A stretch of DNA of 64,000 nt from Rotaria macrura (lineage: Eukaryota; Rotifera; Eurotatoria; Philodinida; Philodinidae): contig OENT01000108.1 of the NCBI GenBank assembly GCA_900239685.1, positions 62,001-126,000 on the forward strand, in the 5' to 3' direction. The position numbers and the translations under genes are program-made. The notes beneath the pieces were generated by a model. That model did no database searches. It was not told the DNA's origin and saw only the letters and a program-made list of their open reading frames with translations. Shown here piece after piece: positions 24,350-35,507 of the stretch (positions are counted from its first letter, which is position 1; each line of letters starts with the position of its first letter).

Positions 24350-26399
24350 TTATACCAAGCCACGATTGCTCTCGAATTCAATTGATACCCATGAATTCAT
24401 TTCGTCCGCACCTACAACATTACAACTGACCGTTGATACTTCACTAGTACTTGTCAGATATGTTTGCTTTTTTAGCCAGTCTGTAATAAATTGTCGACTA
24501 TTTTCTTCAACTTTTTCTTGTTCTACACGCACTTTTAATATTAATGAATATAAATTATTGCATAAAATTTGTAAGATTGTTTGAACATCTAGTTTTGTTA
24601 GAACACGTATTTCAAAGTGTTTTAATAAAGTTTTATTCCGAATGTTGCTCAGAAAATTAAAGTCATTTGTCATTGTATACCATATATTTAAAGTAATTAA
24701 ATGTGGAAGATGTGGAAGAAGATTTGAAAGAGTCATAGAATTCAGCTGGATCGGATCGGATAATTCTAGTTGTTGTACATTATTTAGATTTAATATGTTC
24801 GATAGTGGTTCCACAATGTTCTGCAACTCTACATTAGTGTGAAGGCATAATTTGATTACGTTAGAAAAGTAATAAAGATAAAGTCTGCTGCGGGTATTTG
24901 CATATGAGTTAATACACAAAACTAATTCTTGCATTTTATGTTTATAATTAAAAGTATAAGGTAAAATTGAACTTGTTATTAGCTCACGATAATTCTCATC
25001 GGCAGGCAATGTTGTTGGAAGATATAAGGAAGATGATTCGCAATAGGGTAATGTGTAGAGAATAGTTGTTTCATCATTAGTCTTACCATAGACAAACCAT
25101 TGGTGTTTGTGGAGCCAAAAGTCACTTTTAAATGAACTAATTATACGATCGAAATCAATCGTAATCCATTCACCTATTTGATATTCTCTAAATTAATAGA
25201 TAAGAACGTAAACTATTTAGAAAAAGTATTGCCAAAGAAAAAAGTAGAAAGTTATTTTTTCATCTTTTCTCAATAGTTTGAGCCTTAAATACTTGTGTCT
25301 AGGTGTAGAGAATTGTCCAGATATAACAGTCTTCTCAGTTAGAATGTGTGCTATTGGTCAGCTTTTTACTTAGTAGTGCCAGTATTCATTAGGACTTCTA
25401 GTCTATCACTTCGATTTTGTCTTCCTCATTTTATACGTACACATAGTTCCAGTTATTGTCATTTATTACATTAAACTTAAATTGAAAACAATCTAACGAT
25501 GGTAAATAACGTTCAATTATTTGTTCCCATTGTTGTCCATTGAGAAATGTTTCATGTACTTCACCTGTGATAACTAAATGTTGAAGCTGAGACAGTGAAG
25601 AACTATTCTGTTTGAATAATTCAGTCACAGTATCAATATTATAAAAGTCTATGGCACCTGCAAAATTTACGTTTAGATAAGATAATGTCAACGAAATATC
25701 TAAGAACATGTTTCTGTTGATGTTTGTGTTGTCTTCGCCATTTCTATAGAATTCATGAAGAGTTAAGGTTAATTTTTTTAATCTCGGCGTTCGTTTTAAG
25801 AAAGTATGAACATTGTCTACATAAGAGCTTAGTGTTAAACATTCAATATGTGATAATGAATAGTTGTAGTTATAGAGGCCTCTTGCCAGTTCATAGTGTA
25901 GAATAAAATCAAGTGTAACTGATCTCAGAGTTGGAATACGATTCGAAAATATTTGTTCAAATATTAATTGATCGTTTTCAGAACCTTCGTGGTAATCGAG
26001 GATTACAAGCTTTGAAAGTTGTTGTAGTCGATGAAGATTAGGAAGAATTGAACGGAAACATTGCTCCGAAACATTCTTTAACTTTAAAAATTGAAGATTT
26101 TTAAAATTCTCAATTGAAAACGATGACAAAAATTGATGTATACAATCACGTTTATGGTCAGTCGTTGATAAATGAAGAGAACGAATTTGTGTTGGATTTA
26201 AATTTTGCAGTAGACGTTCGAACTGGGATTGCCGTAGATCATTATCGACCTGTATTGTAGTCCAGTAAACGGTAGTCAAATAAGTAAAATGTGAGTTCAG
26301 ATTAGTAAAACTCTGCAAAATTTCGTTGAATGAAAGGTAATCAAAACAGAGATAGATTAATTCGTTTGACAATTGACTAAAGTGTGCTGTTGCTGACAT
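24350..26399 (-). CDS. F-box / leucine-rich protein of the bdelloid-expanded type, two exons, 598 aa
   Basis: Exon 1 is 26399-25441 and exon 2 is 25187-24350, joined across a 253-base intron (donor GTACGT, acceptor TTTAG) that rebuilds Asn-Trp-Asn-Tyr-Val. Residues 5-45 (FSQLSNELIYLCFDYL, then FTNLNSHF) form an F-box-like motif, which in known proteins binds Skp1 in SCF ubiquitin ligases. Irregular leucine-rich repeats follow on both sides of the intron (LQFLKLKNVSEQCF, LKKLTLTLHEF, VQQLELSDPIQLNSM, LPHLITLNIWY). A conserved linker HKHQWFVYGK and ILYTLPYC sits just after the intron. A substrate-recognition role is inferred from the family. The ATG is preceded by TTTTTCAG, so a 5' untranslated exon may exist upstream. 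Many paralogues occur in bdelloids. The whole frame is intact. Confidence 0.85.
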
Positions 26400-28040
26400 C
26401 TGAAAAACGAGACAAATTTATGAAATAAAATAAGTGATTACGACGAATTTGGAATAGCTAGCGAAAAGAAATGTTTTTACTAAGAATCCTACCATTTTCA
26501 TGTTTTTCGAAAAAATCGACTCTTTTTAGTGAATCCTTGAAGAAAAATAAGAAAGAAAAAACATTTTGTTTTCTAATAGATGAATAGCAGCAGCTGTATT
26601 AAGTAGGAAATGGAAAACAATAAAACAAGAAGAATTCATGACACGTCCCATGTCTAGCGAGGAACTAACTAATATTTAAAAAACTAGACAATACGTTCTA
26701 TTTGTTGATGAGGAAAATCGAGTGATCCATTAGAGTCTTCCCATATATGTTGGGATTAAAACTTGATTGGAATTACACTATTCTTATCTGATTATTAATG
26801 ATATTGAAATCGAACTTTAATTATACGAAAAACCAATTAAAGTCAGCTACTATGCCCATACTCAATTGTACTCAACTATCATTTGTCGGATATGACTTTA
26901 ATCGCTTGATAGTTAAAATTGTTGTTATCATGAGACGTAAATTTGACTCAGCTCGTACGCGATGGTATATAGCATGCTTTGGTAGTTGTCTGATTGAAGT
27001 AATGTAGGGAATTGCAACCACTCACTAAAGTAGTTCCACAATAGTTCAATTGAATATGATGGAAACTTTGGGAGCCGTGGACAAACATACATGTAACCAT
27101 TCCGTTATTGATAAGTTAACAATCGTCATCGTTGCTATGCTGTCAAATGAGACGACAATACGAGCGAACATTATTTGAATTTTCCAAGCGTCACTCTTGA
27201 TTGTTGTTTCTCTAATTTCTACACTTGGCTTACTCCTTATCTTTCAAGTCGATAATAACAACCGTCTTAACTGGCTCAGGTCATGTAAACTGAACTTGCA
27301 TTTCTGCAAAAGATGCCTCGACACAAACGATGGTATACGGTATCAGCTTTGCATTGGTTGTATGTGAGTCATAGGAACATTTTATTAACGAGCGAAATCC
27401 AGGCTTCGGAAGGTGGAATCACAATGCCATACGTAAAAACTTTCCATATTTCGAAACTCCTCATATATGTGCGATCAAACAGCCGACACTTGTTCAACAG
27501 GCCAAAAACGCTCAGAAGATTGTGAAGCTACCGCAAATATTTGATCAACTTGTTATGATGTGATGTTTATAATTTATCTTTTCCTAGCTAAGAGATCATC
27601 AATATTTGTCAAGTTGGAAAACAACTTCATCTACAAAAGGAGGATGAAAAAAAAGAAGAAATGGTGTCTCTAAGTGATTTCGATTGGTGACTGTCATTAT
27701 GTAACACAAGAAAATTGCTTTCCGTCTCGAAGTGTAATCAATAAACATGGTCATATTAATGGCATTCTTTTTTCTAATTTAAGGATTGATAAAATCAGAA
27801 AATATTGATGAATTTTAACGAAAGCCATCATTTATTTTTAAATTTGGTTATATTTTATGGCTCGATATCAATTAAACCGAATTGTAATTGCTAGTAATTG
27901 ATTGTCATAAATTTTTGAAAGACACGATTGACTTCAATCAAATTTTATTCAATTCCCATTGGTTTTGACTGGTTCTCAGTTAATTGATTTTAATCTAATG
28001 GCCCTGGACATTGATTAAAGCTGATCGTACAGTTGAATAG
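26400..28040. other. Spacer, no supported gene
   Basis: The open frames of 60-70 codons at 26798-27007 and 27313-27525 lack any motif or splice structure. No repeats or RNA genes are evident. Confidence 0.4.
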
Positions 28041-28046
28041 CGAAAA

Positions 28047-28071
28047 TAATCGATTAGTTTTTAATCGATTA
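28047..28071. promoter_or_regulatory. Two TAATCGATTA homeodomain-type palindromes
   Basis: TAATCGATTA occurs twice, at 28047-28056 and 28062-28071, 15 bases apart. TAAT-NN-ATTA is the P2 arrangement bound by paired-class homeodomain dimers. A related AATCAATCGATTCTAAT lies near 28113. No gene start is close, so regulatory use is only a possibility; the pair could also fold as a hairpin. Confidence 0.3.
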
Positions 28072-30628
28072 TCGTTCATTTTAAAATAAAATCGTTTTAG
28101 ATAGAGACAATATCGAATCAATCGATTCTAATCAGTGAATCACTCAATATTTCGTATATATAGCATCGATGATTGTTTCTGTAATAAACCCTGATCTAAT
28201 TTGAATTTTATTACAAGTAAACCTGTTTGCTTCATCGACTTTTGCACCGAGCAGTAGGAGGATATGGATGTGTGAAGGTATAGGGGTTGAAATGGGGATA
28301 AAATCTAGATGCGGTTGAAGAGAGCGACGCCACCCAACACCAAGTATATCTACAATCTGTTTGTAATTTCGAAATATATAACAAAGCTTTTGCAGTTTGA
28401 TGAATATTATACTCATGCAAGTAGGCATAATTATGAGAGGAAAATCTGATATTTTACTTGAGTCGTAGGGCATTTCCTCTTACAATTCATCATATTTGCA
28501 ACTGCCGTAAGTTCACACGCTTTTATGTGAGGGATATTCAGGTGCTGAGGTTTAGAAATCTCTCCAATATCTAAAAGTATCAATTCGAACCACAAAATTC
28601 TCCGAGAAACTGAGAACTGAAAGTCAAAAACGACACATATCCTCTTCAGTTACCTCCCTCTGATGCATGATCCAAGGCAGATCATTTCCTCAATTCTTTT
28701 GTGAAGTGACTGTAGATTAGTTCCAGATGTCTATCTCAGTTCCTAGATATTTTCAGCAGAACTGTAAAAAAAATCTTCGATTCATTGAGGTAGGCACTCA
28801 GAAGAGTTGAAGAAATTATTTCACCTATTCCGTTTTCTGAAAGAAAGGGTTATACGCTCCTTAAATATCTGAAAAGTTTGTCTGCTTTTTACTTGTAAAC
28901 CAATCAGATTTTAGTAAGCGCTAAGCGAATAAAAAATCAGCAACCACTCATACAAAGAATTTGATCGAAGGTAATCGGGATCGAGGAAGTCGAATCCGTG
29001 ATCAGGTTTTCGGAGTTTTGAGATTTTGAGATTTAGCTTTTTAAGAACCGACAATGGGTTATTTTACGAAAAAAAAAATAATTTTTTTAAAGTTTGACCG
29101 AAGGTAATCATGGGTCTTGGAATCGGTACTGCAGCTCGAATTTATGAAAATGAATCAATTTAATAATCAAATTGGTTGATGTAACTGTGGTCATGTTATG
29201 TAGTAACCGATATGCAGCGCTCAAGTCTAGTGAACTTTATTTTTCGATTATAAAAATATTTTTATCAAGCTTATTACCAAGAGATTATTTGAAATGAATT
29301 AAAGCAGCTGAATATAATTAATACTTCTAAGAACGTCGTTACAACTCAAAACGATTTCAACCATACTGACTTCTTCAATTCGAGAAAATTTGCTCGTTTT
29401 TTCCGACGTATTTGCTAAAGGCATAGAAATGAATTGGTTAGCTTGATTAGTAAAAGCATCATTAACAATACTGTTTGTGTAAATAGTAGCCTTTCTGGAC
29501 GCCATAAAAGATTTGCCATAAGCATCCCTATTATTTAACACCAGCAGGTGGAATCAGATCTACATAGAAAAAACAGTGAAAATGTGAAGGGATCTATCTG
29601 AAAAAATTACAAGCAGATGGTTTACTGTATTTTTTATCCAGAAGAGCGTTACTGACATACCATGTATATAAATATAGATTGGTGAGAAAATAGTATGGAG
29701 AACGAACCTTGTTTTCCTTCTTGTTAGATATAAACCATCCTACATACTACATCAATGTCTATATTCGATCAGCTTCCAACATTCCCTCCGTTATACTGAT
29801 TGTTTATGCCAAAACAAGAGCCGAATGTTAACAGTAAAATAAAATTCTCCCAAATGCTTCATGCATTTTTAACATGACACTATAAATAATAGGATCAAAT
29901 AAATTATTAAGCACAGAATAAAGATTCCACATAATTGAAAACTATCATTCAATAAGCGACATTTTGAAACATAAAGGTATCGCAAGCCTTCGCTTTTCGA
30001 TAATTCTTTGTTACAATCGCTTTTCTGATTTTCTAATATTTTGACTTTTCAACTAATTAAAAAATTAAACAATTTGGTTGTTTCCCATATAGTACCCAAA
30101 TATTCTTCACGAGCGAATATTAATTTCCCGTTCACATGAGAATGTATTAAAAGGAAAAAAATTCACAAATATACGTTTTAAATACACATGCTGCGATATA
30201 TTTTCAATACTAGACTATAAAATACAAGCATGATCAATTTACAATTGTTTCTTATTCTGAAAAATGAAACTCGTATCTCGATAAACTTGAGGTCAACCAT
30301 CAACTCGAATACAACATTGGATGGAGTCGACATTCTGATATGATGGAACTCGAAAAAACTCACTAATTCTGTATTCTTCTGTTCAAACATTTTTTTCTCA
30401 ACCCAACATTGCTTCTGAGAAAACACTTTCTTTTCTCCGAGGGTCTCGAAGCATGCCTCTATAACTATCTTTCACTTGTTTGTGAATCAATCATTGTGCC
30501 AAGGACAATAAAAATCCTTCGGGAACAAAAACGCGAGACACTATAGAAAAAACATAACATGCTTATTTGTTTGTAACCTTCGTATTCTTCTATTGTCTCA
30601 TGAGCATTCATGCATGATCGACTGAGCC
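28072..30628. other. Spacer, one weak minus-strand coding stretch
   Basis: The minus frame at 29299-29541 has coding-like composition (NNRDAYGKSFMASRKAT, LANTSEKTSKFSRIEEVS) but no ATG at its start and stops just upstream. It might be a last exon or a relic. Other frames (28144-28473, 30178-30426, 30465-30680) show no family features. Confidence 0.3.
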
Positions 30629-30636
30629 TATATAAA
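30629..30636 (+). promoter_or_regulatory. TATA box of the EF-hand-capped gene
   Basis: TATATAAA lies 82 bases before the first codon position of the ATG at 30718. This would put the transcription start near 30660 with a leader of about 55 bases. A strong TATA box is consistent with high or inducible expression. Confidence 0.55.
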
Positions 30637-30717
30637 CGTTGATCCAGACACAGACTTTCTTCACTTTCTACCTTCATCATTACATCGTACTCCCATATTC
30701 AAACAAAACCAACGACG

Positions 30718-32173
30718 ATGGCTGAAGCTGCTTTTCAACAAGCCGATCTCAACCAAGATGGTAATGTAAGCCTCGACGAATTCCGTCAATTCCTCGGTAA
30801 GTTGCTTTCGTCGCCTTTTTTCATGCTAAGTTATTCACGATAATTTATTCATCCAGGAGCTGGAAGCGCAGGTGCTGGTGCTAGTTATTCGGCTGGTGCA
30901 AGCTTCGGTGCTGCAGATTCAAGTTTCGAATCAGCATCGTCAGGTGCTGCTGATTTCAGTGGTGCTTATGGAGCTTCATTTGCTGGTGATGCAGGATTCG
31001 CTGGTGGTGCTAGCAGTTTCGAATCATACTCAAGCAGTGCCGGATTCGGTGGTGATGCCGCTGCTGGTGGAGCTGCTTTTAGCTCAGGTGCTGCTTTCAG
31101 CTCAGCTGCTGGAGGTGCTCAAGTATCACAGTATGCCAGTGANNNNNNNNNNNNNNNNNNNNNNNNNNNNNNNNNNNNNNNNNNNNNNNNNNNNNNNNNN
31201 NNNNNNNNNNNNNNNNNNNNNNNNNNNNNNNNNNNNNNNNNNNNNNNNNNNNNNNNNNNNNNNNNNNNNNNNNNNNNNNNNNNNNNNNNNNNNNNNNNNN
31301 NNNNNNNNNNNNNNNNNNNNNNNNNNNNNNNNNNNNNNNNNNNNNNNNNNNNNNNNNNNNNNNNNNNNNNNNNNNNNNNNNNNNNNNNNNNNNNNNNNNN
31401 NNNNNNNNNNNNNNNNNNNNNNNNNNNNNNNNNNNNNNNNNNNNNNNNNNNNNNNNNNNNNNNNNNNNNNNNNNNNNNNNNNNNNNNNNNNNNNNNNNNN
31501 NNNNNNNNNNNNNNNNNNNNNNNNNNNNNNNNNNNNNNNNNNNNNNNNNNNNNNNNNNNNNNNNNNNNNNNNNNNNNNNNNNNNNNNNNNNNNNNNNNNN
31601 NNNNNNNNNNNNNNNNNNNNNNNNNNNNNNNNNNNNNNNNNNNNNNNNNNNNNNNNNNNNNNNNNNNNNNNNNNNNNNNNNNNNNNNNNNNNNNNNNNNN
31701 NNNNNNNNNNNNNNNNNNNNNNNNNNNNNNNNNNNNNNNNNNNNNGTGAAGTGCTTTTATAGTTTTTCTCATCGGAAATGAACATCGTTTTCTACCTGTA
31801 GTCTGCTCCAGCTGTTGCTGCTAGTTTCGGTGCTAGCTCATACGGTTTCGAATCAGCCGGTGGTGCCTCAGCAAGTTTCGGGGCTAGTGCAAGTGGATGG
31901 GAAGGTGGTGCCGTTGCTGAAGGTGTAAGTGGTGGATACGGTGAATCATCATTCGAATCATCAAGCTTCTCGGCCGGCGGTGCAGGCGGTTTCGATGGTG
32001 CTTCGACTCTTTTCTCTGCTGCTGATACCAATAGCAGTGGTGGTCTTGACATCAACGAATTTCGCAAACTCTTCGGTACGTACTCCTTCTAATGAATCAC
32101 TTGTCATTCTAGGCGCATCATGAATATATATCGGTTAAATTAAATCTATCTCTTCTTAGGTCAAAACGCTTAA
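30718..32173 (+). CDS. Ser/Gly/Ala-rich protein capped by an EF-hand at each end (contains assembly gap)
   Basis: Exons seen are 30718-30796, 30857 into the gap, 31802-32075 and 32160-32173; a donor GTGAAG directly after the gap at 31746 ends the exon hidden in it. Exon 1 encodes MAEAAFQQA and a canonical EF-hand loop, DLNQDGNVSLDE, with oxygen ligands at positions 1, 3, 5, 9 and 12. The next exon is low-complexity sequence rich in Ser, Gly and Ala with recurring units such as ASFGA and SSFES, ending VSQYAS at the gap. After the gap the same repeats resume (GASSYGFESAGGASASFGAS) and end in a second EF-hand loop, DTNSSGGLDINE, then KLFGQNA. There is no signal peptide, so the protein is probably intracellular. 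I infer a calcium-responsive structural or filament protein; no named family is certain. Total length is unknown because of the gap. Confidence 0.75.
31143..31745. other. Assembly gap (603 N)
   Basis: The run of N falls inside the repetitive part of the EF-hand-capped gene. The repeats are the likely reason that assembly failed here. True length and content are unknown; at least one exon end is hidden. Confidence 0.95.
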
Positions 32174-33561
32174 AAACTTCATCTCGACTCATAATACCAA
32201 CCATACAATTTACCAGTAGCATATTAACATTTAATTAGCGCTACCAATAGAACTTAAAAAATTCAAAAACTGTTGTAGTTCTAGCAAGTAGAGAGTAGCA
32301 TGTTTTTGTGCAATAATATTCAATGTATTTTTTATTTCTCTCTAAGTAATTTTGCTCCTTCGAATTCGTGTAGACTTTTGTTATTCTTCCTGTTCTATTC
32401 CGATGTTATCTAACAGTTTTTTTATTTTTTGTTTTTCTAAATATAAGTTAAATGATGAAGAAATTGAAATAATTAACTTAATTCGTTCTATATTCAAAAT
32501 GAAGTACAACATCCGACGTGAAGAGATTTTATTTCACAATCATATGACTTCAAAATATCGAAACAGTGTATTTTCAATGCATGGTTTGATAAGTTTATAA
32601 AAGAAATTCTTCTGAAGAAATTCCACATGATGTTCAAAAGATATCTCTACATGCAGCAGAACATGTTTGACAGCACAACTGTCATGAGAAAAATCCAACA
32701 ACTATCTTTAAGCATGGGATTTTTATATACGAATAGTGTATTGCCCCATTTTCAGGTTCACGAAGAGAAAAAGAGGCACAAAGTTGGATATCATCAAAAG
32801 AGAAGAGCTCATCCTTTAGTTAAAGATGTTTTACGAAACTGTAAAAGAAGCTTCACTGGGAAAATAGGAACATCCTGTTTTGTTTTGTGAAGTTAGGGTT
32901 TCGTAGGATATTTTTTTCTGTGTTTTGAAAATAGGCTTCGTAGCAGAACTTTTCTTAAGATCGATTCTCATACTAGTGTAGACGAAAGGTTTCGTATGGT
33001 GAATGCTTCGTATGAGACGTTCTATTGCAGATTATGAAAAGATTCCGAACATCAGTTTCATCTAGAGGTAACACGAAAATATGTACCAAGTCTCTCTAGA
33101 GTTGCAATATACGAGAAACTTCACTACAATCAAAAGATCTCATTGACGGAAAAAAGCTTTACAGAACGCTTCTCAATGCTCCCACTGCCAGCAATGGTTG
33201 CAACAATCAGATCACTTCCCAAAACATAGAATTAATAAATTTATACTTAAAACAATTGACGAACTCACGTTATGTGGATAAACATTTATCCCCAATGTTG
33301 GTCTTCATATCGATCCTAGCAGGCGAAATACTTGGATCAATTTTTGTCATTCACTAGGCATTGCTATTGGACTACTACTCCGAATGCACATCTAGCTAGC
33401 ATACATAAACCTAATAAAAATAGCGTTAGTTCACGAAAAGGAACTCCTACTTCTTCATCTGTGTATCTGTCGCTACGCATTTCCGACGAAAAACATGTTA
33501 CGGATGATGTCGACATTGGCCCAGGTGAATGAATCAGAGATTGAATCCTATCAGGTCTTAC
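32174..33561. other. Spacer, no supported gene
   Basis: This holds the 3' side of the EF-hand gene. Plus-strand frames at 32352-32600 and 32627-32890 are 82 and 87 codons, Lys/Arg-rich, without recognisable domain or splice signals. I do not call them. Confidence 0.4.
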
Positions 33562-33720
33562 CATAGATGTCGTAATATCATTACACTGGGTATCGACATT
33601 TCAACGTCATAATATCCTTAGAATTCATTTCGATCCATTACCTCTAGGGTATCCAAAGTCGTTGCCCAAACATTTAACTATATGTTAAAAGGTGAGGAAT
33701 TTGAGTTGTTTTGGGGTATT
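33562..33720 (+). repeat. Left 159-bp inverted repeat
   Basis: Partner of the repeat at 34613-34771. Its inner edge is TTTTGGGGTATT. Confidence 0.85.
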
Positions 33721-34612
33721 ACACCTATGGTATTGATAGTGTGATTCCCTGGAAGGTAAACCTTTTTTTGTTCAAGCTGATGTGCGCTCAGTTATAAGTA
33801 TAATTGTTTTAGTTTCTTCGGATGTTTATCTGTTTTTTCAGCTGTTTTCGAGGTATATATTGTTTGGAGAAAAAATGAAAAACAGTTTTATCTTAAAATT
33901 AGATGTAAGGTTTCGTGGAAAAGTTCTAGGATTTGTTTGGATGTCCGAGAATAGCCAAGTTGTTAAGATATTTAGATACAGCGGTAATGTTTTTGGCCCA
34001 TCATAATCCAGAGTTATTTAACAGCTAGATGATGGAAAGCTAATTATGGAGAACCTTCGAAGCGTAACAAAAGCGTTGTGCTAAGTAAATATTGTTTCAA
34101 CCATTATGGTTCTGCAATCGTCATGGTTCAATAGCACAGCACGATTTCAGTAAAACCAGAACTGAAAGATTATACTGTAAAGTGAATTTTAGAAGTCCCT
34201 TAATTGAACTGCAAAAAATGCGCACAGGAGAACGCTTCGACTGGTAATGAGATAGCATCATATGCCATAATGTCTTGGTTTTTTACACAATTTCAATACA
34301 GTTCAACATAAAAAACGCTAAAACTGTCTTACACGTTCAAAGCCAATACAGCAGCCATTTTTCGTCTGATAAATATAAATTGTATCCGCCAGTGCAAATG
34401 GCACTTATTGTTTTCAACTGATTCATAACGAAACCTTAAGATTTTCAGACTAAACTTAGTTTCAAAATCTTCGATACCGTTCACCCTCTTCCGAATATTC
34501 AAACATTCACTGCAAATCAATCTCTTACATTCAATCTAGTGCTCACATAACGGCTTCGCTTATAACATTTTATCATCAATTTTTCAAACAAACCTATCGT
34601 GACACGTGGCGA

Positions 34613-34771
34613 AATACCCCAAAACAACTGAAATTCCTTAACTTTTAACGTATAGTTATATGTTTGGGTAACGGCTTTGGATACCCTAGAAGTAATGGAT
34701 CGAAATGAATTCTAAGGGTATTATGACGTTGAAATGTCAATACCCAGTGTAATGGTATTATGACATCTATG
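34613..34771 (-). repeat. Right 159-bp inverted repeat
   Basis: Reverse complement of 33562-33720 with about a dozen substitutions and no insertion or deletion. Confidence 0.85.
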
Positions 34772-35507
34772 AAATATTTCAGTTGAAGGTAACGATGTTT
34801 GCATGTCTTTGAGTGTGTCGATGTCATAGAATAGTAGACGAGATTCATTTCGAAACTTGTGCAGGTTCATGGGTTCCAGATATCTTACTAAAGCTTGAAG
34901 AAAGTTAATCTTTCATAGACTCGCAACATGATCAGACATTTGATCTCGTGATAAAGAAGCATTTGATTACTCTTAATGGTGAGTACTCGCCACGATATTT
35001 CTGTTTCATTGTCTTTCACTGTCGTGAGACTAATCTAGTATACTTGCCCTTTTCTCGCTTTCACAACAATCAATGCTTGCAATTTTCTTATTACTTCGTC
35101 AGTGGTGCTCTTAATATTTAATTCTTTGAGAGGATGAAAATCGGTTTTTTTGGAATGGTAGAATATACGAAAATCCATGCAATATCTAAACTACTCCCAA
35201 AATAGCTTCTTCATCCGATAAGGAGAACTTCTGTTGTCCAATAGGTCGATGTTCAAATCATCCATTACTTATTTTTGAACGCAAAATGTTTTGACTCGGA
35301 AGCAAACTACAGCATTAGATACTTTCATAATACACGAAACAAATATGGTTGGTTGAAGGTGATATAAATGGTTCTTGTCTTCTCATATAGGATGAGCTGC
35401 TCACTAATACTACATAGATAATCATTTCCGAAATGATTTTATTGTGCAATGTTTTGCTCAAGGTTATGTTGCGAATACATACAAACAATATCAAATTTTA
35501 TCAATCA
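34772..35507. other. Spacer, no gene seen
   Basis: Short AT-rich stretch between the inverted-repeat element and the 3' end of the NHL exon. No supported feature. Confidence 0.4.

Larger units (their letters stand above)
33562..34771. mobile_element. Non-autonomous DNA element with 159-bp terminal inverted repeats
   Basis: The left repeat (33562-33720) and right repeat (34613-34771) are the same length with no gaps and differ at about 12 positions (about 92 % identical). The ends read CATAGATGTC. The 892-base interior holds no transposase; two 63-74-codon frames look random. No target duplication is evident at these ends. Long repeats around an empty centre fit a foldback-type or deletion derivative of a DNA transposon. 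The superfamily is not determinable. The divergence of the arms suggests an insertion that is not recent. Confidence 0.75.

Noticed and set aside
30872-31762. Long plus-strand frame through the gap, and two minus-strand frames at 31119-31785
   Set aside because: They are open only because the N run has no stops. The plus frame differs from the spliced frame that starts with the EF-hand.
34379-34395. TATCCGCCAGTG, a hAT-like terminus inside the 159-bp inverted-repeat element
   Set aside because: No matching opposite end or target duplication was found nearby, so it may be chance.
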